Below, one piece after another: positions 18,530 through 27,631 of a stretch of 64,000 bases of DNA (position 1 is its first letter; each line of letters opens with the position of its first letter). Origin of the DNA: an uncultured Hellea sp. (GTDB lineage Bacteria; Pseudomonadota; Alphaproteobacteria; Caulobacterales; Maricaulaceae); assembly GCA_938007935.1 (NCBI GenBank), contig CALLMD010000004.1, positions 62,001-126,000 on the forward strand, given 5' to 3'. Both the position numbers and the translations under genes were made by a program. A model generated the notes under the pieces. That model was not told the origin of the DNA. It saw only the letters and a list, made by a program, of their open reading frames with translations, and did no database searches.

Positions 18530-19723
18530 TTAACCTTGAACAGCCTTCACGATCTTCTGCGCCGCATCATCGAGGTCATCAGCCGCAATCACATTCAAAC
18601 CGGACTCATTAATAATTTTCTTACCAGCATCGACATTTGTACCTTCCAGACGCACGACAAGCGGCACTTCAAGGCCGACTTCTTTGACCGCGTCAACAGT
18701 CCCTTGGGCGATAACATCACATTTCATGATGCCGCCAAAGATATTGATAAGAATGCCTTGAACTTTTGAATCTGATGTCAGGATTTTAAAGGCAGCAACG
18801 ATATTTTCTTTCGTCGCGCCGCCGCCCACGTCAAGGAAGTTAGCAGGCTCTGCGCCGTAAAGCTTTATGATATCCATAGTGGACATCGCCAGACCCGCGC
18901 CATTGACCATACAGCCAATATTACCGTCCAGCGCGACATATGACAGGTCATATTTCTTCGCTTCTGTTTCTTTAGGGTCTTCTTCGGTGATGTCTCGAAG
19001 CTCTTGCACGTCTTTATGACGGTAAAGCGCGTTCTCATCAAAACTGATTTTCGCGTCCAAGCAATGCAATCGCTGATCTTCGGTCACGATAAGCGGGTTA
19101 ATCTCTAGCATCGCCATGTCTTTGGCGAGGAACCCATTATATAACGTGCGGCCGAGCTTATTGGCTTGCTTGGCAAGATCGCCTTTAAGGTCGAGCGCCT
19201 TAGCAAGGGCGCGGCCATGATGAGGCATGAAGCCTGTCGCCGGATCAATGTCAAAATTTATAACTTTCTCAGGTGTGTCATGCGCGACAGCTTCAATATC
19301 CATACCGCCTTCTGTTGAGACGATGAAAGACACACGCGACGTTTCGCGGTTAATGATGATTGAGAGATAAAGCTCGCGGTCAATATCAGAGCCGTCCTCA
19401 ATATAAAGACGATTGACTTGCTTCCCTTCATCAGATGTTTGCTCTGTGACAAGATATTCGCCAAGCATCGCTTCGGCATTTTCAACAACTTCATCCACCG
19501 ACCATGCGAGGCGTACACCGCCTTTGGCATCGGCTGGCGCGCCGACAAATTTACCTTTTCCGCGGCCACCGGCATGGATTTGAGACTTAACGACCCAAAG
19601 AGGGCCGCCTAATTCTTCTGCCGCAGCTTTTGCTTCCGAGGCTTTAAAAATGGCAATGCCTTTGGACACTGGCGCGCCGATTTCCTTAAGGACTGCTTTG
19701 CCCTGATATTCATGGATATTCAT
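18530..19723 (-). CDS. sucC: Succinyl-CoA synthetase beta subunit
   Basis: Nucleotide- and succinate-binding subunit of succinyl-CoA ligase. The ATP-grasp domain begins [33 protein letters not shown] (nucleotide binding), [11 protein letters not shown] and [12 protein letters not shown] are all family signatures. Length 397 is standard. First gene of the sucC-78aa-sucD-sucA-odhB run, preceded by a plausible promoter and a leader hairpin. Confidence 0.97.
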   Translation of the reverse strand: MNIHEYQGKAVLKEIGAPVSKGIAIFKASEAKAAAEELGGPLWVVKSQIHAGGRGKGKFVGAPADAKGGVRLAWSVDEVVENAEAMLGEYLVTEQTSDEGKQVNRLYIEDGSDIDRELYLSIIINRETSRVSFIVSTEGGMDIEAVAHDTPEKVINFDIDPATGFMPHHGRALAKALDLKGDLAKQANKLGRTLYNGFLAKDMAMLEINPLIVTEDQRLHCLDAKISFDENALYRHKDVQELRDITEEDPKETEAKKYDLSYVALDGNIGCMVNGAGLAMSTMDIIKLYGAEPANFLDVGGGATKENIVAAFKILTSDSKVQGILINIFGGIMKCDVIAQGTVDAVKEVGLEVPLVVRLEGTNVDAGKKIINESGLNVIAADDLDDAAQKIVKAVQG

Positions 19724-19750
19724 GGAGTCTCTTTCGTCACTGACTGCTCA

Positions 19751-19779
19751 TTAAAAGAGGCCCCGCATCGTGGAGCCTC
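19751..19779 (-). terminator. Hairpin with T run in the sucC leader (terminator or attenuator)
   Basis: On the minus strand GAGGCTCC and GGGGCCTC (seven of eight positions pair) surround a seven-base loop and are followed by TTTT. It lies between the thioesterase stop and sucC. If the promoter at 19792-19820 is real, this hairpin is transcribed as the leader of sucC and could act as an attenuator; otherwise it ends the upstream transcript. Confidence 0.4.
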
Positions 19780-19791
19780 ATACTTATAATG

Positions 19792-19820
19792 TCTATAAGC
19801 GCCTCGAATGTGACTCGCAA
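19792..19820 (-). promoter_or_regulatory. Probable sigma-70 promoter of the sucC operon
   Basis: Minus strand: TTGCGA (19820-19815) and TATAGA (19797-19792) separated by exactly 17 bases. Transcription would begin near 19785, about 60 bases before sucC. Seen by pattern only. Confidence 0.4.
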
Positions 19821-19881
19821 CAGCGGATACATGCTTTTTAAGCTAAAAACATACTCATTAATCGCATGTTCATGACATCTC

Positions 19882-20310
19882 CTATCGCGGACGAAGTCTT
19901 TTCAGAGTTCCCGAAAAATTCAGGCAAGGTACGCCATCTGCTGTGACAAGGCCGCGTACAAATATGAGGGAACCACCTGCTCGCAAGACATCTCCGCGCG
20001 CCTCCAAAAGCTGACCTTCTTTAGCGCCTGAGAGAAATTCACTGGTAAAAGCGACGGTTAAACCATAACCACCCTCGCCTAACTCTTCGGCAGCAATCGC
20101 AAAGAGCGAAAAATCCGCAAAAGTCATCAAGCAGCCGCCATGAACAACGCCGCCTTGGTTCATATGTTTGGCCTTGGCGCGGAAGGCGGCAACAGCACCC
20201 TGTTCATCCGTTTTAAAATAAAACGGCCCTGCCGTGTCATGCTCAAAAGCTTCGGATGTCCATGTTTTCCAGCCTTTAAACTCACCTTCGGTGACTAGAT
20301 CTGGTTTCAT
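19882..20310 (-). CDS. PaaI-like hotdog thioesterase
   Basis: Probable acyl-CoA thioesterase of 142 residues with a single hotdog fold. The family core is visible as MNQGGVVHGGCLMTFADFSLFAIA, with the HGG turn and the catalytic Asp in the following helix, then GLTVAFTSEFLSGAKEGQLLEARG. Its ATG overlaps the stop of the acetyltransferase gene (ATGA), so the two are translationally coupled. Substrate unknown. Confidence 0.8.
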   Translation of the reverse strand: MKPDLVTEGEFKGWKTWTSEAFEHDTAGPFYFKTDEQGAVAAFRAKAKHMNQGGVVHGGCLMTFADFSLFAIAAEELGEGGYGLTVAFTSEFLSGAKEGQLLEARGDVLRAGGSLIFVRGLVTADGVPCLNFSGTLKRLRPR

Positions 20311-20840
20311 TGCGCCGCCTTATTTGGATTATCTTGGCCATAGACCCAAGAGGGCAAATCTGTCACGCCAGATATACCTTCGACCTTATACAATCGCTTA
20401 GAGCCAATCGCCTCAGCGAGTTTTTCAGACCCTAAATTGCCCTCAACAATCATATGCACCACGCTATTCCAGCCTAAGTCTTCAAAAACATAATCGCGAC
20501 AAGCTGAAGCAGCTTCCTTGGCATAACCTCGGCCCGTAAAGTTGCGGTGAATACCCCAGCCAATTTCAGGGGCGACCCACCCCTCTGGATACCAAGGCCC
20601 AATACGGCCAATCCAACTACCGGACGCTTTTTCGATTACAGAGAAAAATCCGTAGCCACGTGCCTGCTGATGCCCCAGACACATGGCCATGTAGCGCCAT
20701 GTCTGCGCTCGGGTAAAGGTTTGACCACCTATATATCGTACCGTCTCTTCGTCCGTCATCATATCGTGCCACATATCTATATCGGCCTCCATATCGATTG
20801 GGCGAAGGATAAGACGAGTGGTTTCTAAAGTTGTTTTCAT
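20307..20840 (-). CDS. GNAT-family acetyltransferase (RimJ/RimL-like)
   Basis: Probable N-acetyltransferase using acetyl-CoA. Residues from about 5 show TTRLILRPID, typical of the Acetyltransf_3 group, then GWGIHRNFTGRGYAKEAA, the acetyl-CoA pyrophosphate loop (RGYAKE). 177 residues from ATG 20840; a longer start at 20873 has no support. The gene directly upstream is a decayed copy of the same family. Coupled to the thioesterase downstream. Confidence 0.82.
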   Translation of the reverse strand: MKTTLETTRLILRPIDMEADIDMWHDMMTDEETVRYIGGQTFTRAQTWRYMAMCLGHQQARGYGFFSVIEKASGSWIGRIGPWYPEGWVAPEIGWGIHRNFTGRGYAKEAASACRDYVFEDLGWNSVVHMIVEGNLGSEKLAEAIGSKRLYKVEGISGVTDLPSWVYGQDNPNKAAQ

Positions 20841-20847
20841 AAGAATC

Positions 20848-21218
20848 TCATACCTTATCTCGGCCATAAACAAAATGCGGGTCTTCGGAAATGGCGGGTA
20901 TGCGGTCTACGGAGTAAAGCAGCTTGGACCCAAGCGCTTCTGCAGTCTGTATGCGGCTTCTTTGGCATAACCTTTGCGCCAATGATCTTAATGGATTATC
21001 CAGCTAACCTCTGGCCAATGCCCAATGCCCTGCGCCCAACCCATTCATTTGAGGCACGGTCAATGACAAAATAAAAGCTATACACACGAATGGACCCGGT
21101 CCGCCGCCAAGTCCGGCCATGACTTCTTTACTACCACAGCACTCTACCGAAGGCTCGAAATCAGCGACGGGATCAACCTCGCCCAGGATGAACGAGGTGT
21201 TTCAAGGATAGTTTTCAT
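20848..21218 (-). pseudogene. Decayed tandem copy of the GNAT acetyltransferase
   Basis: Not an open frame, but translating the minus strand in pieces recovers the neighbour's protein: MKTILETPR after a good ribosome site (AGGAAAGG) at 21218, matching MKTTLETTR; YSFYFVIDRASNEWVGR matching GYGFFSVIEKASGSWIGR; WRKGYAKEAAY matching GRGYAKEAAS; and AEALGSKLLYSVDRIPAI followed by VYGRDKV before the TGA at 20848, matching AEAIGSKRLYKV and VYGQD. The pieces lie in different frames, and the region is about 160 bases shorter than the intact gene, so there are frameshifts and at least one internal deletion. It ends seven bases before the intact copy begins. Confidence 0.75.
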
Positions 21219-21234
21219 AGCCTTTCCTACAAAT

Positions 21235-21260
21235 AAAAAAGGCGAGCTACTAGGCCCACC
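21235..21260 (-). terminator. Rho-independent terminator downstream of mdh
   Basis: Minus strand: GGTGGGC, loop CTAGTA, GCTCGCC, then TTTTTT. Two G-T pairs occur in the seven-base stem. It separates mdh from the acetyltransferase pair and sucC transcripts. Confidence 0.55.
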
Positions 21261-21341
21261 TTCAAATATTATACTATCCTAATCCCCCCCGTTTTGGTAA
21301 ACGCAGGGGCTTCGGCGCATTGAAAATATTAGTCCCCCGGA

Positions 21342-22394
<1,053 letters not shown>

Positions 22395-23486
22395 TTATGT
22401 GGTTTCCTGACTCATAATACGCCGTTCAGCGAGATAATCATGGCTACGCATTTCGATTAAGCGGCTGGCTGTTCGCTCAAATTCGAAAGACCCATCCCCT
22501 TTAAGATATAATTCGCTTGGCGCGACCTCTGCGCTCATGACGAGTTTTGTCCGCGTTTCATAAAGCGCGTCTATGAGCGTGACAAAACGTTTGGCTTCAT
22601 TTCTATTATGTGGTCCGAGCTTTGGTACGTTTTCTAATATTAATGTCTGAAAAGCATGAGAGAGCCTCAGATAGTCGGCTGGGCCCAAATTATTATTACA
22701 TAGCCTATCAAAACTGGCGCGCGCGACGCCCGCTGCCGTTCGTTTTAATATTAACTCCCGCCCCTGTACGGTCAGGATCGTTTCGCGGGGCTCGGCCACA
22801 CCGATGAGGCGCTGCCATGCAGCCTCTATCCCTTCATCAGCATGCTTGCCAAGCGGACTATAGTAAACAGGTGCTGATTTAAGCTGACGCAAGCGATGAT
22901 CAGTCTCGCCTTCAAATTCATGAATTATCAAATGGTTGGGCATCATATCGATGAAAGGCTGAAATAGCTGTCGGTTCAGACCATTATGATAAAGATCCTT
23001 TGGCGGGCGATTCGACGTCGCAACGACAACAAGCCCGCGCTTCCACAAAGCCTCGAATAGGCGCGAGAGTATCATTGCGTCCGTTATATCTGTGACATGA
23101 AACTCATCAAAACATAAAAGCTGCGTGTCTTTTGCGATATTTTTCGCCACGGCCTTTATCGGATCGCCCTCTTTTAGTTTTCGGTGCTTCGCGATTTGCG
23201 CGTGAACATCGAGCATAAAGGCGTGAAAATGAACACGTTGTTTTTCAGGCAACTCTGCTGATTCAAAGAACCAATCCATTAGCATTGATTTTCCGCGTCC
23301 GACTCCGCCCCATAAATAGAGTCCTTTAGGCTGTGTAACTTTGCGCGAGAAAAACCACGGCTTTGCTTTACTCGTTTGCAAACGACCTAATAAATTGTCC
23401 AAGGCCTGAGCAGCTCTTAATTGCGCGGCGTCTTCTATCAGTTCCCCCTTTGAAATACGTCGATTGAGTTGCTCTGACACTGTCAT
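22395..23486 (-). CDS. zapE: Cell division ATPase ZapE (AFG1-like)
   Basis: AFG1-family P-loop ATPase; in E. coli ZapE acts at the Z-ring under stress. Walker A is seen in LWGGVGRGKSMLMDWF, Walker B in LLCFDEFHVTDITDAMIL, and the sensor region in VVATSNRPPKDLYHNGLNR. I use Met at 23486; ATG 23516 would add ten residues and neither has a strong ribosome site. About 360 residues is normal. mdh follows 84 bases downstream, an arrangement seen in other Alphaproteobacteria. Confidence 0.92.
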   Translation of the reverse strand: MTVSEQLNRRISKGELIEDAAQLRAAQALDNLLGRLQTSKAKPWFFSRKVTQPKGLYLWGGVGRGKSMLMDWFFESAELPEKQRVHFHAFMLDVHAQIAKHRKLKEGDPIKAVAKNIAKDTQLLCFDEFHVTDITDAMILSRLFEALWKRGLVVVATSNRPPKDLYHNGLNRQLFQPFIDMMPNHLIIHEFEGETDHRLRQLKSAPVYYSPLGKHADEGIEAAWQRLIGVAEPRETILTVQGRELILKRTAAGVARASFDRLCNNNLGPADYLRLSHAFQTLILENVPKLGPHNRNEAKRFVTLIDALYETRTKLVMSAEVAPSELYLKGDGSFEFERTASRLIEMRSHDYLAERRIMSQETT

Positions 23487-23651
23487 AAAGAAACCAGCAT
23501 GCACTATGCCCTTCATATGCTACATATTTGATGTCCTAGCCGCGATGGCGCAGGCGTCAAGAAAAGAAAGCGTTAAACAAAAGTAAAGGTTTCGTTTAGC
23601 TTCTGTTCATGTTAACATTCGTACATGATTATTAAGGGGTTTTGCATGTGC

Positions 23652-23673
23652 AGAGCCTGTCGGGGCTCTTTTG
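23652..23673 (+). other. Hairpin in the leader of the TM-helix channel gene
   Basis: AGAGCC (23652-23657) and GGCTCT (23664-23669) form a six-base stem followed by TTTT, 28 bases before the gene's start codon. It could be a weak attenuator or leader structure. Pattern evidence only. Confidence 0.3.
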
Positions 23674-23701
23674 GGCTGAATTTATATTGGAGGGACCTTT
23701 A

Positions 23702-24901
23702 ATGGACCAACTTTCTCAACATCTCGGGTTTTTACCCGCTTGGGCCGTAGGTCCAGTAATTGCGGCGGTGACTATCATCGTCGGTTATTTCATTTCCAAA
23801 ATCGCGGCGGCTCTCGTCGCAGGCGGAATTAACCGCACTGGCCTTGGCCGCAAAGCCAAGACAACTGGCGGCAATATCGGAAAATCGCTTGCAAAAGCTA
23901 TCTTCTGGGTTCTTTGGCTGATTTTCATCCTTATGGGCTTAAGCCAGTTCCCAAGCCTGTCTAACCAGCTTGGTTTCTTGAACGGCATGATGGAAAACAT
24001 CTTTAGCTATCTTCCTCAGCTTGCAATTGGTGGCTTTGTTCTTGGCGTCGGTATTCTTCTATCGAAAGTCGTTAAAGAAGCTCTCACATCAACATTAGAA
24101 GTAGCGCAAGTAGATAACCTCGTGTCACGCTTTGGCGTTGGCGGCGTATCGGAGGACGGTGTTCAGTCAACGTCTCTATCTAAGAGTGCTGGTGTACTTG
24201 CTGCCGCAGTCGTAACGATTACAGCTGCTGCTACTGCAATTGGTATCTGGGATATCCCTGGCGTATCTGGTCCAGTTTCAGAGCTACTTAATACACTTCT
24301 TGGATATATCCCGCGCATCATTGGTGCCGCTATCATCCTCGGTATCTTTGTGTTCATCGGTAAATTTGTTTCAAACCTCGCGAAAAGCACGCTACCAGCA
24401 TTAGGTGTTGATAGTTCACTTTCATCACTTGCAAGCCTAGACGGTCAATCATCAAACTTTGTACCATCAAACGTTATCGCAAATGTTGGTTTCATCGGTG
24501 TTGCTTTAATGGGCTTAACAGCCGCCATGAAAGCTTTAGGTATTCCTGAGCTTACAAATGTCTTTAACACGCTTCTCGAAATCGGTGGCCGTGTTGTTCT
24601 TGGTGCTGTCATCATCGGTGCAGGTTTGTTCATCGCAAACTTCGTTTCAAGAATTGTGACACAAACATCTGGCGACCTTGCTGGTAAAATCATTAAGTAT
24701 GCAACAATGATCATCGTGACCTTTATGGGTCTAGAGACGATGCAACTTGGTGAAGGTATTGTTGACACAGCTTTCCGTTACTCTGTCATGGCCGCAGCTG
24801 TTGCTGCCGGTGTTGGCGGCGCGATCGCCTTCGGTCTAGGTGGACGCGAGTGGGCTGGTAAGAAGCTACAACAGTGGTTACCAAACACACGTAAGAAGTA
24901 A
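23702..24901 (+). CDS. Conserved TM-helix repeat protein, MscS-like channel
   Basis: Polytopic inner-membrane protein of 399 residues with repeated helix pairs of the conserved TM helix family, often annotated as mechanosensitive channel. Repeats are visible as LLGYIPRIIGAAIILGIFVF and LLEIGGRVVLGAVIIGAGLF, both followed by GKFVS/ANFVS-type ends. The C-terminus AIAFGLGGREWAGKKLQQW resembles the region following the MscS pore helix, but the MscS beta-domain is missing, so channel function is inferred. Start chosen at ATG 23702 (GGAGGG seven bases upstream). Codon choice, rich in T-ending codons, differs from its neighbours, which may reflect high expression. Ends at a strong terminator. Confidence 0.78.
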   Translation: MDQLSQHLGFLPAWAVGPVIAAVTIIVGYFISKIAAALVAGGINRTGLGRKAKTTGGNIGKSLAKAIFWVLWLIFILMGLSQFPSLSNQLGFLNGMMENIFSYLPQLAIGGFVLGVGILLSKVVKEALTSTLEVAQVDNLVSRFGVGGVSEDGVQSTSLSKSAGVLAAAVVTITAAATAIGIWDIPGVSGPVSELLNTLLGYIPRIIGAAIILGIFVFIGKFVSNLAKSTLPALGVDSSLSSLASLDGQSSNFVPSNVIANVGFIGVALMGLTAAMKALGIPELTNVFNTLLEIGGRVVLGAVIIGAGLFIANFVSRIVTQTSGDLAGKIIKYATMIIVTFMGLETMQLGEGIVDTAFRYSVMAAAVAAGVGGAIAFGLGGREWAGKKLQQWLPNTRKK

Positions 24902-24925
24902 GTCTTACACAAACAGACTTTAAGA

Positions 24926-24956
24926 GCCGCCTAGTGAAAACTAGGCGGCTTTTTTT
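24926..24956 (+). terminator. Strong rho-independent terminator
   Basis: Nine-base perfect stem GCCGCCTAG/CTAGGCGGC with a six-base loop (TGAAAA) and seven T. Ends the TM-helix channel transcript before the convergent arsC. Confidence 0.85.
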
Positions 24957-24972
24957 ATGGTCTAACTTATTG

Positions 24973-25467
24973 TTAACCAGATATTTTTGAAATGGCTTGC
25001 AGCGCATCTTTGTCGCGCAACTCTTTGTCTGAAAGCGCAATCATCGCCTCTATGCGTGCGCGGCATAAATCATAGACTTCAGAAAATGCCTTTTGGCGCG
25101 CAGGCAGTGGTTCTACATGCGCAGGATCTTCAGCGGGCCAATGCACGCTTATATGCTCGCCCGGAAAAACGGGACAGACTTCATTAGCAGCATTATCACA
25201 GACCGTGACGACAATATCCATTTCAACGTCCAAAGATGTAAATTCATCCCATGATTTAGAGCGGTACAAAGCTGTATGGTGACCACGCTTACGTAATTCC
25301 GCAAGCCCTTCTGGGTGTGGCTGTCCGCTAGGGTGGCTACCGGCTGACCAACCGATAAAGCGCCGCTCTGGATTAGCTTTCCCAAGATCATTTGTTAAAG
25401 CTTCCGACAAAATTGATCGCGCAGAATTACCGGTACACAAAAAAAGGACATTGATTGGTTTTGACAT
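24973..25467 (-). CDS. arsC: Arsenate reductase, low-molecular-weight phosphatase type
   Basis: Thioredoxin-coupled reductase of arsenate to arsenite, or a protein-tyrosine phosphatase of the same fold. The P-loop CTGNSARS (C-x5-R-S) is at about residues 11-18 and the acid loop with WPAEDPAHVE (Asp-Pro) is near residue 114; the additional Cys in VCDNAANEVCPVFPG correspond to the redox cysteines of thioredoxin-linked ArsC. 164 residues. No ars operon partners are present, so the physiological role is not certain. Confidence 0.85.
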   Translation of the reverse strand: MSKPINVLFLCTGNSARSILSEALTNDLGKANPERRFIGWSAGSHPSGQPHPEGLAELRKRGHHTALYRSKSWDEFTSLDVEMDIVVTVCDNAANEVCPVFPGEHISVHWPAEDPAHVEPLPARQKAFSEVYDLCRARIEAMIALSDKELRDKDALQAISKISG

Positions 25468-25512
25468 GTCCTGCGCTTGCCAATTCCATCAAGATTGGTC
25501 AAGAGGCAGAAC

Positions 25513-26307
25513 ATGCATATTGTTGAACAATTGATTGCAGAACGTGCGCCCAAATTAATGGCGCGGCCGCGCTTATTCCGCGCGGTGCGGCCCTTGCTTT
25601 ACCGCGTTTTAGCTTATGACGCGGCTGTCTTTCTGGCTGATGCAATAAAGCCGATGAGCGGGCATGATGCGTTTGACATGGTGGCCCGCCATATTAGTCC
25701 GCGTACCGCCGTTAAAAATCTTGAACATTTACCCAGCGCAGGAAAATGTATTTTAATCTCCAATCATCCCACAGGACTGGCCGATGGTATGGCCGTGTTT
25801 CAAGCTATCCGGGAACGCAGGCCAGACCATATGTTTCTTGCCAATGCAGATGCGTTGCGGGTGATGCCCCATGCTGACGATATTATTATTCCCGTAGAGT
25901 GGGTCAAAGAAAAACGTTCATTAGCCAAAACTCGGCAAACCCTTATGGATGTGAAACACGCGCTAGATTTAGGTAAATGCGTTGTAATTTTTCCAAGCGG
26001 GCGTTTGGCACAATTGAGTTGGCGCGGCCTCAAAGATCAACCTTGGGAGAGCTCGGCTGCAATGCTGGCCAAAAAATATAATGCGCCTGTCATCCCGCTT
26101 AAAATAAAGGCTCGCAATTCTCTTCTCTATTACCTGTTTACAAAACTCAATGCAGAGCTGCGTGACATCACACTTTTTCATGAGCTTCTGAACAAGAAAG
26201 GCAAGACTTTCGAAATGACATTTGGGGAGGCTATTGATCCTATCAACTTGCCTAAAAATGCAGATGAGGCCAGCGCGATAATTAGAAAAACCGTAGAAAA
26301 TCTATAA
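25513..26307 (+). CDS. Lysophospholipid acyltransferase family protein
   Basis: PlsC-like glycerolipid acyltransferase. The catalytic block is ISNHPTGLADG (the family's NHxxxxD with the catalytic His and Asp), followed by the glycerophosphate-binding region IIIPVEWVKEKRS and VVIFPSGRLAQLS (the FPxGxR-type block III). Start at ATG 25513 (AGAGG upstream, 264 residues) preferred over 25477, which would overlap the arsC promoter. Substrate unknown. Confidence 0.82.
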   Translation: MHIVEQLIAERAPKLMARPRLFRAVRPLLYRVLAYDAAVFLADAIKPMSGHDAFDMVARHISPRTAVKNLEHLPSAGKCILISNHPTGLADGMAVFQAIRERRPDHMFLANADALRVMPHADDIIIPVEWVKEKRSLAKTRQTLMDVKHALDLGKCVVIFPSGRLAQLSWRGLKDQPWESSAAMLAKKYNAPVIPLKIKARNSLLYYLFTKLNAELRDITLFHELLNKKGKTFEMTFGEAIDPINLPKNADEASAIIRKTVENL

Positions 26308-26411
26308 TTTCACTAACGCAAATTACGGAAGCCTCACGGATTTGTAATCCATAAAGTAAGACATTTATAACCAATTGACGCCCAGACTGTGTTACATTCC
26401 GGAGGTCGATT

Positions 26412-27164
26412 ATGAATATTATACGTAACTCTCGCTATTTCACGCCCATTTTATCTATCCTTGCGACCCTATCTTTCTCTACTTTTGCCTCTGCCAATCC
26501 GTTCCTAATTGATGAGAATGACGGCACCTATAAGACTCAAACTGTCACCTCCAGCGAACAATGTCAGGCCCTATGCAAAGCCGAGAGTGAGACCTGCCGC
26601 GGCACGATTATTCTGCAAATGGACGTCACAAAACCCGAAATGCTGTGCCGCCTTAACAACGGGAAAGGTGACAACCCCGCCTTCCCGCCAGTTGCGCCAG
26701 CGCCTTTTGATATCTCTATTGCGCTATCTGACTTTAATGCTTACCGCGCCCAAAATGGGCTAAGCCCTGTCAAACTGAGCGGTAAACTTAACTTGGCGTC
26801 TAAACTTCATGCCGAAGATATGATGCGATTTGGGGATGCAACCCATACCGGGACAGATGGGTCTTCACATAGTGACCGCATACAAAGACAAGCCTATTAT
26901 TTTTCTATTGCCGCCGAGAACGTTGCGGCGGGACAAAAAAGCTGGGAAAAAGTTTTCAAAGCGTGGCAAGACAGCCCTGACCATAATGTCAATTTACTTA
27001 GGCACGACGTGACAGATTTCGGCATCGCAACCGTCTATGATCCAGATTCGTCCTATGGCACTTTTTGGGCTATGCTAGTCGCGGCCCCGCTAGAAGGTTA
27101 CATTCAAGATGCTATGGCGCGCGGGGATGTTGACATGCTAGCGAGGCTAATCCCTAATCCGTAA
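26412..27164 (+). CDS. Secreted CAP/SCP domain protein with N-terminal cysteine module
   Basis: Exported protein with a signal peptide ending SFSTFASA. Residues about 32-85 form a small domain with four cysteines (SEQCQALCKAESETCRG and LCRLNNG), resembling a PAN/apple-like module. The remaining part is a CAP domain: FNAYRAQNGLSPVKLS, KLHAEDMMRFGDATHTGTDG (His), AAENVAAG, FKAWQDSPDHNVNLL (His), ending FWAMLVAAP. Bacterial CAP proteins are usually secreted; biochemical function is mostly unknown. Its last 11 bases overlap the convergent MaoC gene. Confidence 0.85.
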   Translation: MNIIRNSRYFTPILSILATLSFSTFASANPFLIDENDGTYKTQTVTSSEQCQALCKAESETCRGTIILQMDVTKPEMLCRLNNGKGDNPAFPPVAPAPFDISIALSDFNAYRAQNGLSPVKLSGKLNLASKLHAEDMMRFGDATHTGTDGSSHSDRIQRQAYYFSIAAENVAAGQKSWEKVFKAWQDSPDHNVNLLRHDVTDFGIATVYDPDSSYGTFWAMLVAAPLEGYIQDAMARGDVDMLARLIPNP

Positions 27165-27612
27165 ACTGCATGGCGAGCCAGTCCGCGATTAAAGCAGGTT
27201 TGTCTTGTCCTTCAATATCGACAGTGACTTCATAGGTCAGCAAAAATTGCCCGGGTTTTTTCTCTACGGCGTCTTTGAGATTAAACCGACCGCGAATTTT
27301 CGACCCGCTTGGCACAGGGGCAAGGAAACGGACTTTTTCAAATCCGTAATTCACGCCCATTTTCACGCCTTCTATAACAAGGCCAGAGCCTTCAGAGAAT
27401 TTTGACAGCATAGAGAGCGTCAAAAATCCATGCGCTATGGTACCGCCAAATGGCGTCATTTTTGCCGCCTCTTCATTGATATGGATAAATTGGTGATCTT
27501 CGGTGACATCGGCAAATACATTGATGCGATCTTGATCCATAACGGCCCAGTCACTAACGCCAATTTCTGTTCCAATGAGATTTTGAAGCTCCGATGATGC
27601 TACAGTTTTCAT
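27154..27612 (-). CDS. MaoC-like enoyl-CoA hydratase
   Basis: Probable (R)-specific hydration of 2-enoyl-CoA. The hydratase-2 motif is visible: the catalytic Asp and His in VTEDHQFIHINEEAAK, then PFGGTIAHGFLTLSML. 152 residues, single hotdog. It lies 19 bases downstream of the second acyl-CoA dehydrogenase gene and would act on that enzyme's product. AAGGGG precedes the ATG. Confidence 0.9.
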   Translation of the reverse strand: MKTVASSELQNLIGTEIGVSDWAVMDQDRINVFADVTEDHQFIHINEEAAKMTPFGGTIAHGFLTLSMLSKFSEGSGLVIEGVKMGVNYGFEKVRFLAPVPSGSKIRGRFNLKDAVEKKPGQFLLTYEVTVDIEGQDKPALIADWLAMQFTD

Positions 27613-27631
27613 ACCAATCCCCTTGTTATGA

